From Neobacillus sp. PS3-12 (GTDB lineage: Bacteria; Bacillota; Bacilli; Bacillales; Cytobacillaceae), in the NCBI RefSeq assembly GCF_030915385.1, contig NZ_CP133268.1, forward strand, positions 3,756,001 through 3,820,000: a stretch of 64,000 nucleotides of DNA, in the 5' to 3' direction. The stretch's first letter is position 1. Every line of letters begins with the position of its first letter. Position numbers and translations under genes: made by a program. Positions 26,385-35,624 of the stretch are shown piece by piece. The notes beneath the pieces were generated by a model. It ran no database searches, was not told where the DNA came from, and saw nothing but the letters and a program-made list of their open reading frames with translations.

Positions 26385-28235
26385 CTATTCAGCAATATTG
26401 ATATTGTAGGCTTTAAACCAAATATGAATTTGGGCAAGGTATGCCAATAATTGCGGACCTGTCATTAATTGACCAAACCATGGTTCTTTAAAGGAGTCTC
26501 CACCTGTTTCGACAATACTTTGTAAATAAGCCTTATCAAAAAACTCATGTAATACCGAAGATTTATCCTTTAAAATATCCTGCAGCATCGTTTGAACAGC
26601 CAATGTATATTGAGGATTATGGGTTTTCGGATATGGACTTTTTTTGCGGTACAGCACATCCTCAGGAAGAACACCTTCAAAAGCTTTCCTTAAGATTCCT
26701 TTTTCGCGGTTGCCGTACATTTTTATATTCCAAGGGATATTCCAGACATATTCAACCAAACGATGGTCGGCAAACGGCACCCGCACCTCTAAACTTGCAC
26801 CCATGCTCATTCGGTCTTTACGGTCAAGGAGTGTTGTCATAAACCAGATCATATTTAAATAAAACAGCTGCCTGCGTTGTGCAGCCTCACCGCTTTCGCC
26901 ATCCAAAACAGGTGTTTCAGCAATGGTTTGATTATATTTTTCCATTACATAATCCTGGATATTTAATTTATTCCGCCAATGTTCTTTTAAAAGATTCTGT
27001 CTTTCGTTAACGGAACGCATCCATGGGAATCCGTCGCGCTCCAAATCGGCTTTACGGTGAAACCATGGATATCCGCCAAAAATTTCATCTGCACATTCTC
27101 CGGAAAGACTCACAGTAAAATCCTTTTTGATTTCTTTACAGAACCAAAGCAGGGAAGAATCAACATCAGCCATTCCCGGGCAATCGCGGACATATACAGC
27201 TTCAATAAGGTCATAAGCTAATTGTTCCTGTGAGATTATTTTTTTATGGCTCTGGGTTTTATAGGCATTTGAAACCATTTGAATATAAACTTCATCCGAA
27301 TTTGGTTGGAATTCATTTGCTTTAAAATGAACATCATTGCCTTCATAATCAATCGAATAGGTATGAAGCTGACCTTTTCCTTGGTCCTTAAAACCTGTTG
27401 CGGCAATCGCAGTAATGATACTCGAATCCAGCCCGCCGGATAAGAATGTACATAATGGTACATCAGAAACTAGCTGTCTTGTAACTGCATCGGTAACCAA
27501 GTACTTGATATGGTCAGCAGTTTCATCGGCAGTTTCCGTATGTTTACTGCTTTTAACGTTCCAATACCTCCAGATTTTGAGACCATTTCTGGTAAATGTA
27601 AGAGCATGCGCCGGTCTAAGTTCATTAATTCCTTTAAAAATTCCTGTTCCAGGTGACCTTGAAGGACCAAGACCAAATACTTCTGAGAGTCCCGATTGAT
27701 CTACCACGGTACTGATTTCAGGATTGGCAAGAATCGCTTTTATTTCAGATCCAAAAATAAGTCCCTTGTTGTTTTCCGAAAAAAATAAAGGTTTGACGCC
27801 TAAACGATCGCGGGCAATGAATAGCTTTTCTTGTTCACGGTCCCAAATCGCAAACGCATATATTCCGTTTAGATGATTAACACATTCTTCCGCCCATTCT
27901 ATATAGGCTGTTAACAGTACTTCTGTATCAGAATGACCCTTAAAAGAATATCCTTTAGTAAGAAGGGTTTTTCGCAGATCTTCTGTGTTGTACAACTCAC
28001 CATTATAACAGATGGTATAAGTATTTCCTTTGATGGATGGCTTTGACATCGGCTGTCTCCCCCCTGAAGGATCAACGACAATTAACCTTTTATGACCAAA
28101 ACCGACATGAAGATCATTCCAAATATTGGTTTCATCTGGTCCTCTTTTACTTAATGTATTAGCCATTTTTTCAATGGTTTTTGACTCTTTGCGCAAATCC
28201 CTATGAAAGTCAACCCAACCTGAAATCCCGCACAT
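26385..28235 (-). CDS. asnO: Asparagine synthase (glutamine-hydrolysing), AsnO-like
   Basis: A 616-residue protein. Translation from the ATG at 28235 gives 'MCGISGWVDF', exposing the catalytic Cys2 of the class II glutaminase domain; GGAGGGAGGAGG lies upstream. The synthetase domain has the pyrophosphate loop 'FLSGGLDSSI', and 'SGECADEIFGGYPW'. It makes asparagine from aspartate, glutamine and ATP. Length and location beside yisL and yisN fit B. subtilis AsnO, the sporulation-linked paralogue. Confidence 0.9.
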   Translation of the reverse strand: MCGISGWVDFHRDLRKESKTIEKMANTLSKRGPDETNIWNDLHVGFGHKRLIVVDPSGGRQPMSKPSIKGNTYTICYNGELYNTEDLRKTLLTKGYSFKGHSDTEVLLTAYIEWAEECVNHLNGIYAFAIWDREQEKLFIARDRLGVKPLFFSENNKGLIFGSEIKAILANPEISTVVDQSGLSEVFGLGPSRSPGTGIFKGINELRPAHALTFTRNGLKIWRYWNVKSSKHTETADETADHIKYLVTDAVTRQLVSDVPLCTFLSGGLDSSIITAIAATGFKDQGKGQLHTYSIDYEGNDVHFKANEFQPNSDEVYIQMVSNAYKTQSHKKIISQEQLAYDLIEAVYVRDCPGMADVDSSLLWFCKEIKKDFTVSLSGECADEIFGGYPWFHRKADLERDGFPWMRSVNERQNLLKEHWRNKLNIQDYVMEKYNQTIAETPVLDGESGEAAQRRQLFYLNMIWFMTTLLDRKDRMSMGASLEVRVPFADHRLVEYVWNIPWNIKMYGNREKGILRKAFEGVLPEDVLYRKKSPYPKTHNPQYTLAVQTMLQDILKDKSSVLHEFFDKAYLQSIVETGGDSFKEPWFGQLMTGPQLLAYLAQIHIWFKAYNINIAE

Positions 28236-28459
28236 ATTACAGCCTCCTCCCTCCAATGAATGGAGCAATCAAAATCAAATCTAAGGTGAATGTTTTATAT
28301 ACTATTCCGCCCATTTTAAATGGTTAATTGTCCAAAAAACGTTACCTGCGAAAATTGAAATGAAATGAACAGAACTTCTCATCTCATTCAAGGAAAAGTA
28401 TAAAAACAGTGGAAGATGTCTACAAAGAAGAAGAAAGCATCAATCACGGAGGTTAAGTG

Positions 28460-29023
28460 ATGAATCGACAGCAACGATTAAAACTCTATAATAATCAAGA
28501 AAGAGCTCATACAGAAGGAACCGTTGAACAAATCAACGATCAATGGATTTTCTTTGATGCGGAGACAGAGGAAGCATCATTAATGGAGGATTTCCTGCAG
28601 CAAGACGTTGAAATATTCCGCTTAAACCGCTGGAAAAGTGGAGTGTTGGTTGAGGCAGGGAAAATTTCCATTGGAAAGGAAATCTTGCTGTTACGTGATC
28701 ATGATCTTTTAAGGGTTCGGAAACATATCATTTATTCTCTAGAAAGATTATTGGATAGCATGAATGATGATGCCTTTTTCCAATTTGTGACGACGCTTAA
28801 CTCCTTAGACTTTTCTCTCTATGATTGTCTTTACTGCTATAATCATTTGACATTCTTAACAGATGATACGCGTAAAGATGGAGTTAACTTTATTGTTTTT
28901 GATAATCAAATACAAATTTGCAATGTGCAGCATCATTTTTGTTATTTCGAAAAAGTAAGTGACCGATTTGAATTCACTTTAAATACGGGAAAACGGTTAA
29001 TTATTGAAAAACTCATATCTTAA
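28460..29023 (+). CDS. yisN: YisN-like protein (DUF2777)
   Basis: A 187-residue soluble protein of unknown function. It starts 'MNRQQRLKLYNNQERAHTEGTVEQI' and has a central Asp/Leu-rich region ('LERLLDSMNDDAFFQFVTTL'), consistent with DUF2777. In B. subtilis yisN neighbours asnO, as here. ATG 28460 has GGAGG 7 bases upstream; a GTG three bases earlier is less likely. Confidence 0.75.
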   Translation: MNRQQRLKLYNNQERAHTEGTVEQINDQWIFFDAETEEASLMEDFLQQDVEIFRLNRWKSGVLVEAGKISIGKEILLLRDHDLLRVRKHIIYSLERLLDSMNDDAFFQFVTTLNSLDFSLYDCLYCYNHLTFLTDDTRKDGVNFIVFDNQIQICNVQHHFCYFEKVSDRFEFTLNTGKRLIIEKLIS

Positions 29024-29063
29024 ACAAAGGGAATCCCTAAAAATGAAGGGATTCCCTTTGTTT
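29022..29063. terminator. Bidirectional terminator between yisN and the moeB-like gene
   Basis: A 17-bp perfect stem, AAACAAAGGGAATCCCT / AGGGATTCCCTTTGTTT, with an 8-nt loop. It overlaps the 3' ends of both convergent genes. Confidence 0.9.
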
Positions 29064-30096
29064 AGCTACCAATATATTTGGAATAAACTGTTTTTGCTTT
29101 GGAGATATCATTTGTACCATGCACTAACACACGTGAGTCGGTGAAGACGACGATGGTTATTTGCTGATCATCCTCAGGTGAGAAGCGAAGTAAAAAGTCG
29201 TTGGCAGCAACTTTGCCACTTTTTTGTAGCTGCCCGGCTAAGCTTTTTAAATCCACTTTTGCCTTTTTTCGATAATTAATTTGAACGGTCTCTCTTCCAC
29301 AGAGTGTAGTATATGTAGCTTGCTCGTTTGAAGAACGGTCAAGAAATTCAAATTCATGATTCGCACAAGTAGGACACTTAGGATTTCTACCTTCGCTAAT
29401 ATTCATATCCATAAACGAATTGTCCCAAATATCTAATTGCGTGAGGCTAGGGTTTGGATCGGCTCCAACCAATAGTTTTATAGCTTCTATTGCTTCAAAA
29501 GAGCCGATAATATCCGTAATAGGCGATAGTACACCAACAGTATCGCATGTTTCCCCTCGGCCTAACGGGACAGTTGGAAATAAGCAGCGGTAGCAAGGTG
29601 TAATACCAGGTTTAATAACAGCAAACATTCCTCGTGAACTAACCGCTCCGCCATAAATCCAGGGAATGTCATATTTTACTGCCACATCATTGATTAAATA
29701 GCGGGTCATAAAATTATCGGTGCCATCCACAATGATATCGATATCAGATAATAATTCCTCGGCATTATCAATATTTAAATCAGCAATAACAGGTTCAATC
29801 TCAACAGTTGAATTAATTTCCTTCAGCTTTTGGGCAGCTGCCATGGCCTTGGGCAGGTTCAAACGTGCATCTTCCTCATCATAAAGCGTTTGACGTTGTA
29901 AATTAGTTAATTCGACAAAGTCTCTGTCTATCAATCTAACAAAACCCACACCAGAACGGACAAGATGGTTGGCAATAACTGCACCAAGTGCGCCCAAACC
30001 AACAATTGCAGCCCTGCTGCTTATTAATTTCTCCTGCCCATCATGACCAATTGGCTTAAATAATACTTGTCTTGAATAGCGGTGGAGCGGATCCAT
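29062..30096 (-). CDS. ThiF/MoeB-family adenylyltransferase
   Basis: A 344-residue E1-like enzyme that adenylates the C-terminal glycine of a ubiquitin-like sulfur carrier. Visible are the nucleotide-binding 'AAIVGLGALGAVIANHLVRSG', the catalytic Arg region 'NLQRQTLY', 'VDGTDNFMTRYLIND' and two zinc-binding pairs, 'CYRCLF' and 'CPTCANH'. It lacks a rhodanese domain. Directly divergent from the aldehyde oxidoreductase gene and near a MoaD-like carrier, it is a good candidate to activate that carrier for pterin cofactor synthesis. The start was set at ATG 30096 because AAGAGG precedes it. Confidence 0.87.
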   Translation of the reverse strand: MDPLHRYSRQVLFKPIGHDGQEKLISSRAAIVGLGALGAVIANHLVRSGVGFVRLIDRDFVELTNLQRQTLYDEEDARLNLPKAMAAAQKLKEINSTVEIEPVIADLNIDNAEELLSDIDIIVDGTDNFMTRYLINDVAVKYDIPWIYGGAVSSRGMFAVIKPGITPCYRCLFPTVPLGRGETCDTVGVLSPITDIIGSFEAIEAIKLLVGADPNPSLTQLDIWDNSFMDMNISEGRNPKCPTCANHEFEFLDRSSNEQATYTTLCGRETVQINYRKKAKVDLKSLAGQLQKSGKVAANDFLLRFSPEDDQQITIVVFTDSRVLVHGTNDISKAKTVYSKYIGS

Positions 30097-30249
30097 TTGG
30101 AACACCTCTTTTATTATTTTAGTATTATAAAAAGTTCATAATTTGTCCTTATTTTATAACAAATTAGTAGAGGGATTTTATAGATGAATATCCAATTTAA
30201 ATAAAGTATATTATTTTTTCCAATATAAAGATATAGGGAGGTATAAGCT

Positions 30250-32075
30250 TTGAATATCGGGGGATTTAACAACAATGAAGTTATGGTGGATCTGTCGACT
30301 GGTGCAATCAGCTACAGAACCATTAATGAAGAGGATGCTAAAAAGTATATTGGCGGCCGTGGACTTGGTGTCAAATACGTGTATGATAATGGGCCAGATG
30401 TGGAAGCGTTTTCACCGGAGAATATTTTATGCGTGATGACAGGCCCGATAACTGGATCCCGTTCATCGATGAGCGGCAGATTATGCGTGGTTACGAAATC
30501 ACCCTTGACTGGAACAGTAACAGATGCTCATATGGGCGGCTGGACTGCAGCCAGGTTAAAGTGGTCCGGATTCGATAACATTATTTTTTCTGGAAAGAGC
30601 GATAGACCAGTTTATCTTTACATTGAGGATGGAAAAGCGGAATTACATGATGCTTCAGAGTATTGGGGAAAAAGTACACGTGAAACGGTTAAAGCATTTA
30701 AAGAAAAATATGGTGAAGAAGATCTAAGTGTCATGACGATCGGCGTTGCCGGTGAAAAATTGGTCCGCTTTGCCGGCATTATGAATGAACTTGATCGTTC
30801 TGCAGGCCGGGCGGAACAGGAGCAGTAGCTGGATATAAAAATCTAAAAGCAATTGTCATTAAAGCAGCACAAAAAGGCAATATGCAGGAACCTAAACTTC
30901 CAGAAGACTATAAAAAAGCTAACAAGAATGCGGTGAAAGCGATCCTTGAAGGCGGTCTGACAGCTCCAAGAAAAGGCGGACTTTCTGTATACGGTACAAA
31001 CGTTTTAATGAATATTCTTAATGAAGTGGGAGGACTTCCTACGAAAAACTCCCAACTTTCTCATTGGGATGAAGCTGATAAAACGAGCGGTGAATTTTTC
31101 GTTGAGAATTTACTCGTTGCAAACAATGCCTGCCATGCATGTCCTGTTGCTTGTAAAATTGAAGTAGAAGTAAAAGAAGGCCCATATAAAACAAAGGTAG
31201 AAAGTATTGAGTATGAATCTGCATGGGCATTTGGTTCGAACTGTCTCTTAAGTGATGCCAAAGCAATTGCCAAACTTGTTGATTTATCTAATGAATACGG
31301 TTATGACACAATTGAACTGGGCCACTGTTTCTCTATAACTATGGAAGCTTCAGAAAAAGGCATCATTTCCGACAAGCTTGAGTGGGGCGATGCGGATGCA
31401 ATGATTGCTTTAGCACAAAAAATTGCTTTCCGTGAAGGCATTGGCGACACTCTTGCAGAAGGACCTGCACGTGCTGCTGACGTCTGGGGTGCCCCTGAGA
31501 TCTCGATGTCCGTTAAAGGACAATCGATTCCAGCTTATGACCCGCGCGGTGTTCAGGGTATTGGTTTGGGGTATGCAACTAGTAACCGTGGTGCTTGCCA
31601 TGTTCGCGGTTATACCATTGCCAGTGAAATTGCCGGTATTCCTGAGCCTACTGACCGCACTGTGCCAGAAGGCAAAGGTGCATTGTTGAAGATATTCCAA
31701 GACTTACTTGCTTTCTCTGATTCTATGGATATTTGTAAGTTCTCTTCCTTCTCAGAAAACGCCGATAATTATGCTGAACAATATAGCGGGATGACAGGAA
31801 TTCAGCTGACGGCTGATGATGTAATGAAGGCAGGCGAGCGGATTTATAACTTGGAACGCCATTATAATAACCTTGCAGGTTTTAATAAACGCGAGGATGA
31901 CTTCCTTCCTAAGCGGTTCACTGAGGAACCTGCTTCAGGAAACAGTGCTGGTATGGTCAGCCGCATGGATATTATGCTTGATGAATATTACCAAGAACGC
32001 GGCTGGAAAGACGGGGTTGTTACTGAAGAAAAGCTTGCCGAGCTTGGAATCGCTGATTCTGGAGTATCTAAGTAA
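30250..32075 (+). pseudogene. aor: Tungsten-type aldehyde:ferredoxin oxidoreductase, frameshifted as read
   Basis: About 607 residues once corrected. The N-terminal AOR domain has 'KYIGGRGLGVKYVYD' and 'GPITGSRSSMSGRLCVVTKSPLTG'; the C-terminal part has the [4Fe-4S] motif 'CHACPVAC' and the fourth cysteine in 'DICKFSSF'. The enzyme oxidises aldehydes with ferredoxin and a tungsto-bispterin. Frame 1 ends at 30828; the conserved 'GGTGAVAGYKNLKAIVIKAA' is in the next frame. One G is missing in CCGGGCGG near 30808-30811. The start is a TTG preceded by AGGGAGG. Both flanking neighbours are pterin-cofactor genes. Confidence 0.9.
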
Positions 32076-32093
32076 GCAGTCCAATTCATAAAG

Positions 32094-32128
32094 AAAAGAC
32101 TTCTGCATTCTGTTGCAGAAGTCTTTTT
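32094..32128 (+). terminator. Terminator after aor
   Basis: AAAAGACTTCTGCA / TGCAGAAGTCTTTT with a 6-nt loop and a T8 run. Confidence 0.9.
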
Positions 32129-32145
32129 TTAGCTAATAAAAAAGT

Positions 32146-32208
32146 ATAAGTACAACTACCCCTCTGTTATCGCACTTAGGGGCTCGCCAATCGGCGATTT
32201 TTCTTTAT
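32146..32208. repeat. Dispersed ~62-bp repeat, copy A
   Basis: Matches copy B at 51549-51610 in 54 of 62 positions, including an identical 21-base core that contains TTAGGGGCTCGCCAATCGGC. It has two small hairpins (around TTAG and GCC-AATC-GGC) followed by a T-rich end. Both copies lie just beyond operon ends. Confidence 0.75.
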
Positions 32209-32477
32209 CCGCCGACTCTAGTCGTCTTCTTTCGATAGTTTTTGATTACTTGTTCTAATATTTCCTCATTATCAGCGATAAAACGAATCTTCACTGCATT
32301 TACGTGAAAGCTGGATGTTATGGTGATTACCTCTTCGCTTAAGATTTCTGCTTTCCAGGTCAAAGTCTCAAACAGATAGGGGGAAGAATCAGAAAGCTTT
32401 TCAGCACCCAGGTCCTCAAAATACATCCCAAGATGTGAGAGGTTTATTCCGCGAAACTCAAGTACCTTATTTGCCAT
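32205..32477 (-). CDS. Small protein coupled to the MoaD-like gene; possibly a MoaD-related C-terminal domain
   Basis: A 90-residue protein starting 'MANKVLEFRGINLSHLGMYFEDLGAEK'. The ATG at 32477 comes one base after the MoaD-like stop codon, so translation is coupled. I do not recognise the family with certainty; the opening resembles a domain (DUF1952) sometimes attached to archaeal or Thermus MoaD-related proteins. Coupling to a sulfur carrier beside aor suggests a role in tungsten or molybdenum pterin maturation. No signal peptide or catalytic motif is visible. Confidence 0.6.
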   Translation of the reverse strand: MANKVLEFRGINLSHLGMYFEDLGAEKLSDSSPYLFETLTWKAEILSEEVITITSSFHVNAVKIRFIADNEEILEQVIKNYRKKTTRVGG

Positions 32478-32478
32478 C

Positions 32479-32757
32479 TCAGCCGCCAGCCACCGGCGGA
32501 AATAGAGCAAACTGATCTTTTTCAGTAACTTTCGTTTCAAAGCCGTCAATATGAATTATATTTCTGCCATTGATGAAGACATGTACAAAGGGTTTTAATG
32601 TTCTCTCAGGTGTAAAAATCTCTTCCTCCAAATCCGGAAAATTCTTAACCAATTGTTCGAGAATATCGATGACTCGATTACCGTTTACTTCAATGTTTAC
32701 TGAAACTCCTCCGCAAATTTTTCGAAGGTTAGCAAAAACTTTTACGAGCACAACCAT
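32479..32757 (-). CDS. MoaD/ThiS-like sulfur-carrier protein
   Basis: A 92-residue beta-grasp protein ending in the double glycine 'PPVAGG' needed for adenylation and thiocarboxylate formation. 'MVVLVKVFANLRK' begins the fold, and 'VFINGRNIIHIDGFETKVTEKDQFALFPPVAGG' is the typical C-terminal half. The ATG at 32757 has AGAGGAG upstream; an upstream extension is unlikely. It faces aor and is probably charged by the MoeB-like enzyme. Confidence 0.85.
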   Translation of the reverse strand: MVVLVKVFANLRKICGGVSVNIEVNGNRVIDILEQLVKNFPDLEEEIFTPERTLKPFVHVFINGRNIIHIDGFETKVTEKDQFALFPPVAGG

Positions 32758-32858
32758 CCCAAAGCCACTCCTCTCTATACTTCCATAATAAAGCCAACCT
32801 TCCAAGTTTGTCACCAATAAAAACTGCGATCTCAATTGAAATCGCAGTTAAACAAATT

Positions 32859-33725
32859 TTATCCATTTATAATAGTCCCGCCATTTACGTGGAGCATTTG
32901 ACCACTCACATAGGAAGAATCTTCTGAGGCAAGGTAGACATAGCTTGGTGCCAGCTCACAGGGCTGTCCAGCTCGCCCAAAAGGTGTATCGGAACCAAAG
33001 GTCTCTACCTGATCTGCTGTAAAGGTTGATGGGATCAATGGTGTCCAAATTGGGCCAGGTGCAACACCATTAACGCGTATCCCTTGCGGTGCCAAAGACT
33101 TTGCCAAAGAACGTGTAAACGTAACAATTGCTCCTTTAGTTGAGGAATAATCCAATAATTGTTCATTTCCTTCATAAGCGGTAATCGAAGCTGTGTTAAT
33201 GATCGATGCCCCTTTTTGCAAGTGAGGAAGAACCGCTTTTGTCATATAAAAAAAGGAAAAGATATTGGTTCGGAACGTTTTTTCCAACTGTTCTGCTGTT
33301 ATATCGATAAGGCTTTTTTGGGGATGCTGTTCAGCTGCATTGTTAACGAGAATATCAATTTTTCCAAAGTTTGTTTTTATTTTCTGAACGGTATCTTGGC
33401 AAAATGGTTCTGAACCAATATCCCCTGGAAAAAGCAGGCACTTTCGCCCTTCTGCTTCAATTAATTTCTTCGTTTCCTCTGCATCAGAAGTTTCCTCTAA
33501 ATACACAATCGCCACATCTGCCCCTTCTTTGGCAAAGTAAATGGAAACGGCTCTGCCGATTCCACTGTCACCCCCAGTGATGATGGCTGTTTTGTTCGCT
33601 AATTTTCCGCTTCCTTTGTAATTGGGCTGAACCGAGATTGGTTTCGGATTCATTTCACTTTCAAGCCCAGGCTGGTGGTTTTGATGTTGCGGCGGGAATA
33701 CCTTCTTTTTTTGCTGGTTACTCAT
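32859..33725 (-). CDS. Short-chain dehydrogenase/reductase
   Basis: A 288-residue SDR. A hydrophilic N-terminal extension (about 42 residues) precedes the Rossmann motif 'AIITGGDSGIGRAV'. Then follow 'ILVNNAAEQ', the catalytic Ser in 'NTASITAY', 'YSSTKGA' (Tyr-x3-Lys), and the C-terminal 'GQMLHVNGG'. The extended N-terminus places it with the YhdF/YhxC/YhxD group of Bacillus. Substrate unknown. The start was set by GGAGGGTGA upstream of 33725. Confidence 0.88.
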   Translation of the reverse strand: MSNQQKKKVFPPQHQNHQPGLESEMNPKPISVQPNYKGSGKLANKTAIITGGDSGIGRAVSIYFAKEGADVAIVYLEETSDAEETKKLIEAEGRKCLLFPGDIGSEPFCQDTVQKIKTNFGKIDILVNNAAEQHPQKSLIDITAEQLEKTFRTNIFSFFYMTKAVLPHLQKGASIINTASITAYEGNEQLLDYSSTKGAIVTFTRSLAKSLAPQGIRVNGVAPGPIWTPLIPSTFTADQVETFGSDTPFGRAGQPCELAPSYVYLASEDSSYVSGQMLHVNGGTIING

Positions 33726-33815
33726 ACAATCACCCTCCAGTTCATCTATTTTCATAATTCCTTTATTTGCCGAGAACAAACGTGGAAATAGATGGATGAA
33801 AGTGATTTTCCAAAA

Positions 33816-33846
33816 AAATGCGAAAAGCAAAAAGCTTTTCGCATTT
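33816..33846 (-). terminator. Terminator after yajQ/yitK
   Basis: AAATGCGAAAAGC / GCTTTTCGCATTT, a 13-bp stem with a 5-nt loop; on the minus strand it ends in TTTTTTT. Confidence 0.88.
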
Positions 33847-34336
33847 ACCGATAATTAATAAATTGAACATCAATCGTAAGATCCGCTGCTTTTACGGCAG
33901 CAATGATTTGCTGGAGCTCATCGCGGCTTTTTCCGCTGACCCGAACTTGGTCATCCTGAATCTGACTTTTTACTTTTATCCCACTGTTTTTAATAATCGT
34001 ATTAATCTTTTTCGCATTTTCCTTGTCAATCCCTTGGACAAGCTTAGCTCGTTGACGAACAGTGCCGCCTGAAGCCTTTTCAATTTTTGCATAATCAAGG
34101 TTCTTGATGGGAACGCCCCTTTTGATTAGTTTTCCAAGCAATACATCTTTAAGCTGATCTAATTTGTACTCATCATCCGAGACTAATACAAGCTCCTCTT
34201 TATCAAGCGAGACTTCACTTTTACTTCCTTTGAAATCATAACGGGTTTGAATTTCCTTCATCGTTTGCGTTATCGCATTGGTTACTTCTGAAAAATCAAC
34301 TTTGGATACAATATCAAATGAACTATCTTTGGCCAT
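33845..34336 (-). CDS. yitK: YajQ family nucleotide-binding protein (YitK)
   Basis: A 163-residue protein matching YajQ/UPF0234 along its whole length ('[15 protein letters not shown]', '[10 protein letters not shown]', '[14 protein letters not shown]', '[12 protein letters not shown]'). YajQ proteins bind RNA or nucleotides, and a Xanthomonas member is a c-di-GMP effector. Whether this one binds c-di-GMP is unknown, but the window does contain a c-di-GMP riboswitch. Confidence 0.93.
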   Translation of the reverse strand: MAKDSSFDIVSKVDFSEVTNAITQTMKEIQTRYDFKGSKSEVSLDKEELVLVSDDEYKLDQLKDVLLGKLIKRGVPIKNLDYAKIEKASGGTVRQRAKLVQGIDKENAKKINTIIKNSGIKVKSQIQDDQVRVSGKSRDELQQIIAAVKAADLTIDVQFINYR

Positions 34337-34493
34337 GTTAAAACCTCCGAATTTTTATATCTTTCATTTTAATGATAAAATAGATAAATTTTTTTGAATT
34401 ACATTTCCCTTTACGTTTTCATTATAGTAAAATATAGCAGTCCAAACAACCTTTTGGAAAAAGTACCATTAAAAAGAAATGAGGAGAATCAAT

Positions 34494-35358
34494 TTGCCTT
34501 TAATCGAATTAGTTGGACAGGTTGCCAATTTAACGGTTGCCCGTAAAGCACCATTTGGCTTTTTTTTAACTGACGGACATGAAGACGTATTGTTGCATAT
34601 AAATGAAACGGACCGCAAGTTTGAAGAAGGGGAGAGTCTAGACGTTTTTCTATATCCAGATTCGCATGGAAGAATCGCAGCTACTACCATAATCCCAACA
34701 GTTTTAGCCGGTAAATACAATTGGGTGAAGGTAACAGATATTAAGCCTGGTATCGGTGTGTTCTTAGATATTGGGATCCAAAAAGATTTATTGCTTGGAG
34801 AGGAAGATTTGCCTGCCCATAAATCTGTTTCGCCAGGCTCTCGGGGATATGCTTTATATTACATTACGAGTGAACCGAAATTATCGGTTATATGCGAAAC
34901 TTGCAAGTGACCAGGTGATACATTCTATTTCGACAATAGCAACCCGTGAGGACTTTAATAAAAATGTCCAAGGGCACATTTATCGGACAGCCAAGGTTGG
35001 CAGCTGGGTATATACAATTGAAGGTTTTAAAGGATTTATTCATGAGTCACAGCGCTTGACTGAGCCGCGGCTGGGAGAAAAAATCGAAGGGCGGATAATT
35101 GATATTAAGGAAGACGGAACGATTAATGTGTCATTGTTGGCCCGTAAGGAAGAGTCACTCGATCGGGATGCTAACATGGTTTACGATTATTTAGTCAGCA
35201 GAAATGGCGCAATGCCATTTAATGATAAAAGTATGCCTGAGGATATTCAAGAGCGTTTCCAGCTAAGCAAAGGGGCATTTAAACGTGCTTTAGGAAAGCT
35301 ATTGAAAGAAGGAAAAATTTATCAAGAAGGCGTATGGACCTATTTAAAGAAAGATTAA
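34494..35358 (+). pseudogene. cvfB: CvfB/YitL S1-domain RNA-binding protein, frameshifted as read
   Basis: Three N-terminal S1-like domains and a C-terminal winged helix. The first frame gives 'LIELVGQVANLTVARKAPFGFFL' through 'DIGIQKDLLLGEEDLPAHKSV'; the second continues 'GDMLYITLRVNRNYRLYAK', 'TIEGFKGFIHESQR' and ends 'GKIYQEGVWTYLKKD'. The frames switch at about 34825-34845, consistent with one extra base near CCAGGCTC. Corrected length is about 287 residues, as in CvfB. I placed the start at TTG 34494, seven bases after GAGGAG. The break is probably an assembly error. Confidence 0.85.
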
Positions 35359-35393
35359 AAAACAAGCATAAAACGGATGCTTGTTTTTTTTTT
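35358..35393 (+). terminator. Terminator after cvfB
   Basis: AAACAAGCAT / ATGCTTGTTT with a 7-nt loop and a T-run of nine or more bases. Confidence 0.9.
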
Positions 35394-35458
35394 ACATACT
35401 CTCTGCAGTTTAACAAAAACTATTGTTTGTAACCTAGGTAAAAGAAAGGGGATTTACA

Positions 35459-35590
35459 ATGCCGCATACGTCAGATAATGATAAAAAAGCGCAGGACAAT
35501 AACGCTCTACGCCATGAAAAAAATATGATGCGTGAAAAGAATCGAAAAGCGGGAAAAAATCAGTACTCCAAGAAAACCGATCATTTATAA
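35459..35590 (+). CDS. Small hydrophilic protein, DUF3941-like
   Basis: A 43-residue protein, extremely rich in Lys, Asn and Asp ('MPHTSDNDKKAQDNNALRHE', ending 'KNQYSKKTDHL'). AAAGGGG lies 7 bases before the ATG and a terminator follows directly, so it is a separate small gene. The sequence resembles DUF3941 proteins of the Bacillus group. Function unknown. Confidence 0.8.
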   Translation: MPHTSDNDKKAQDNNALRHEKNMMREKNRKAGKNQYSKKTDHL

Positions 35591-35624
35591 AAAATGAGTG
35601 AGGGGGTCCTCACTCATTTTTTTT
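35591..35624. terminator. Bidirectional terminator between DUF3941-like gene and degV
   Basis: AAAATGAGTGAGG / CCTCACTCATTTT followed by T-runs. It overlaps the last codons of the convergent degV-family gene. Confidence 0.85.
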
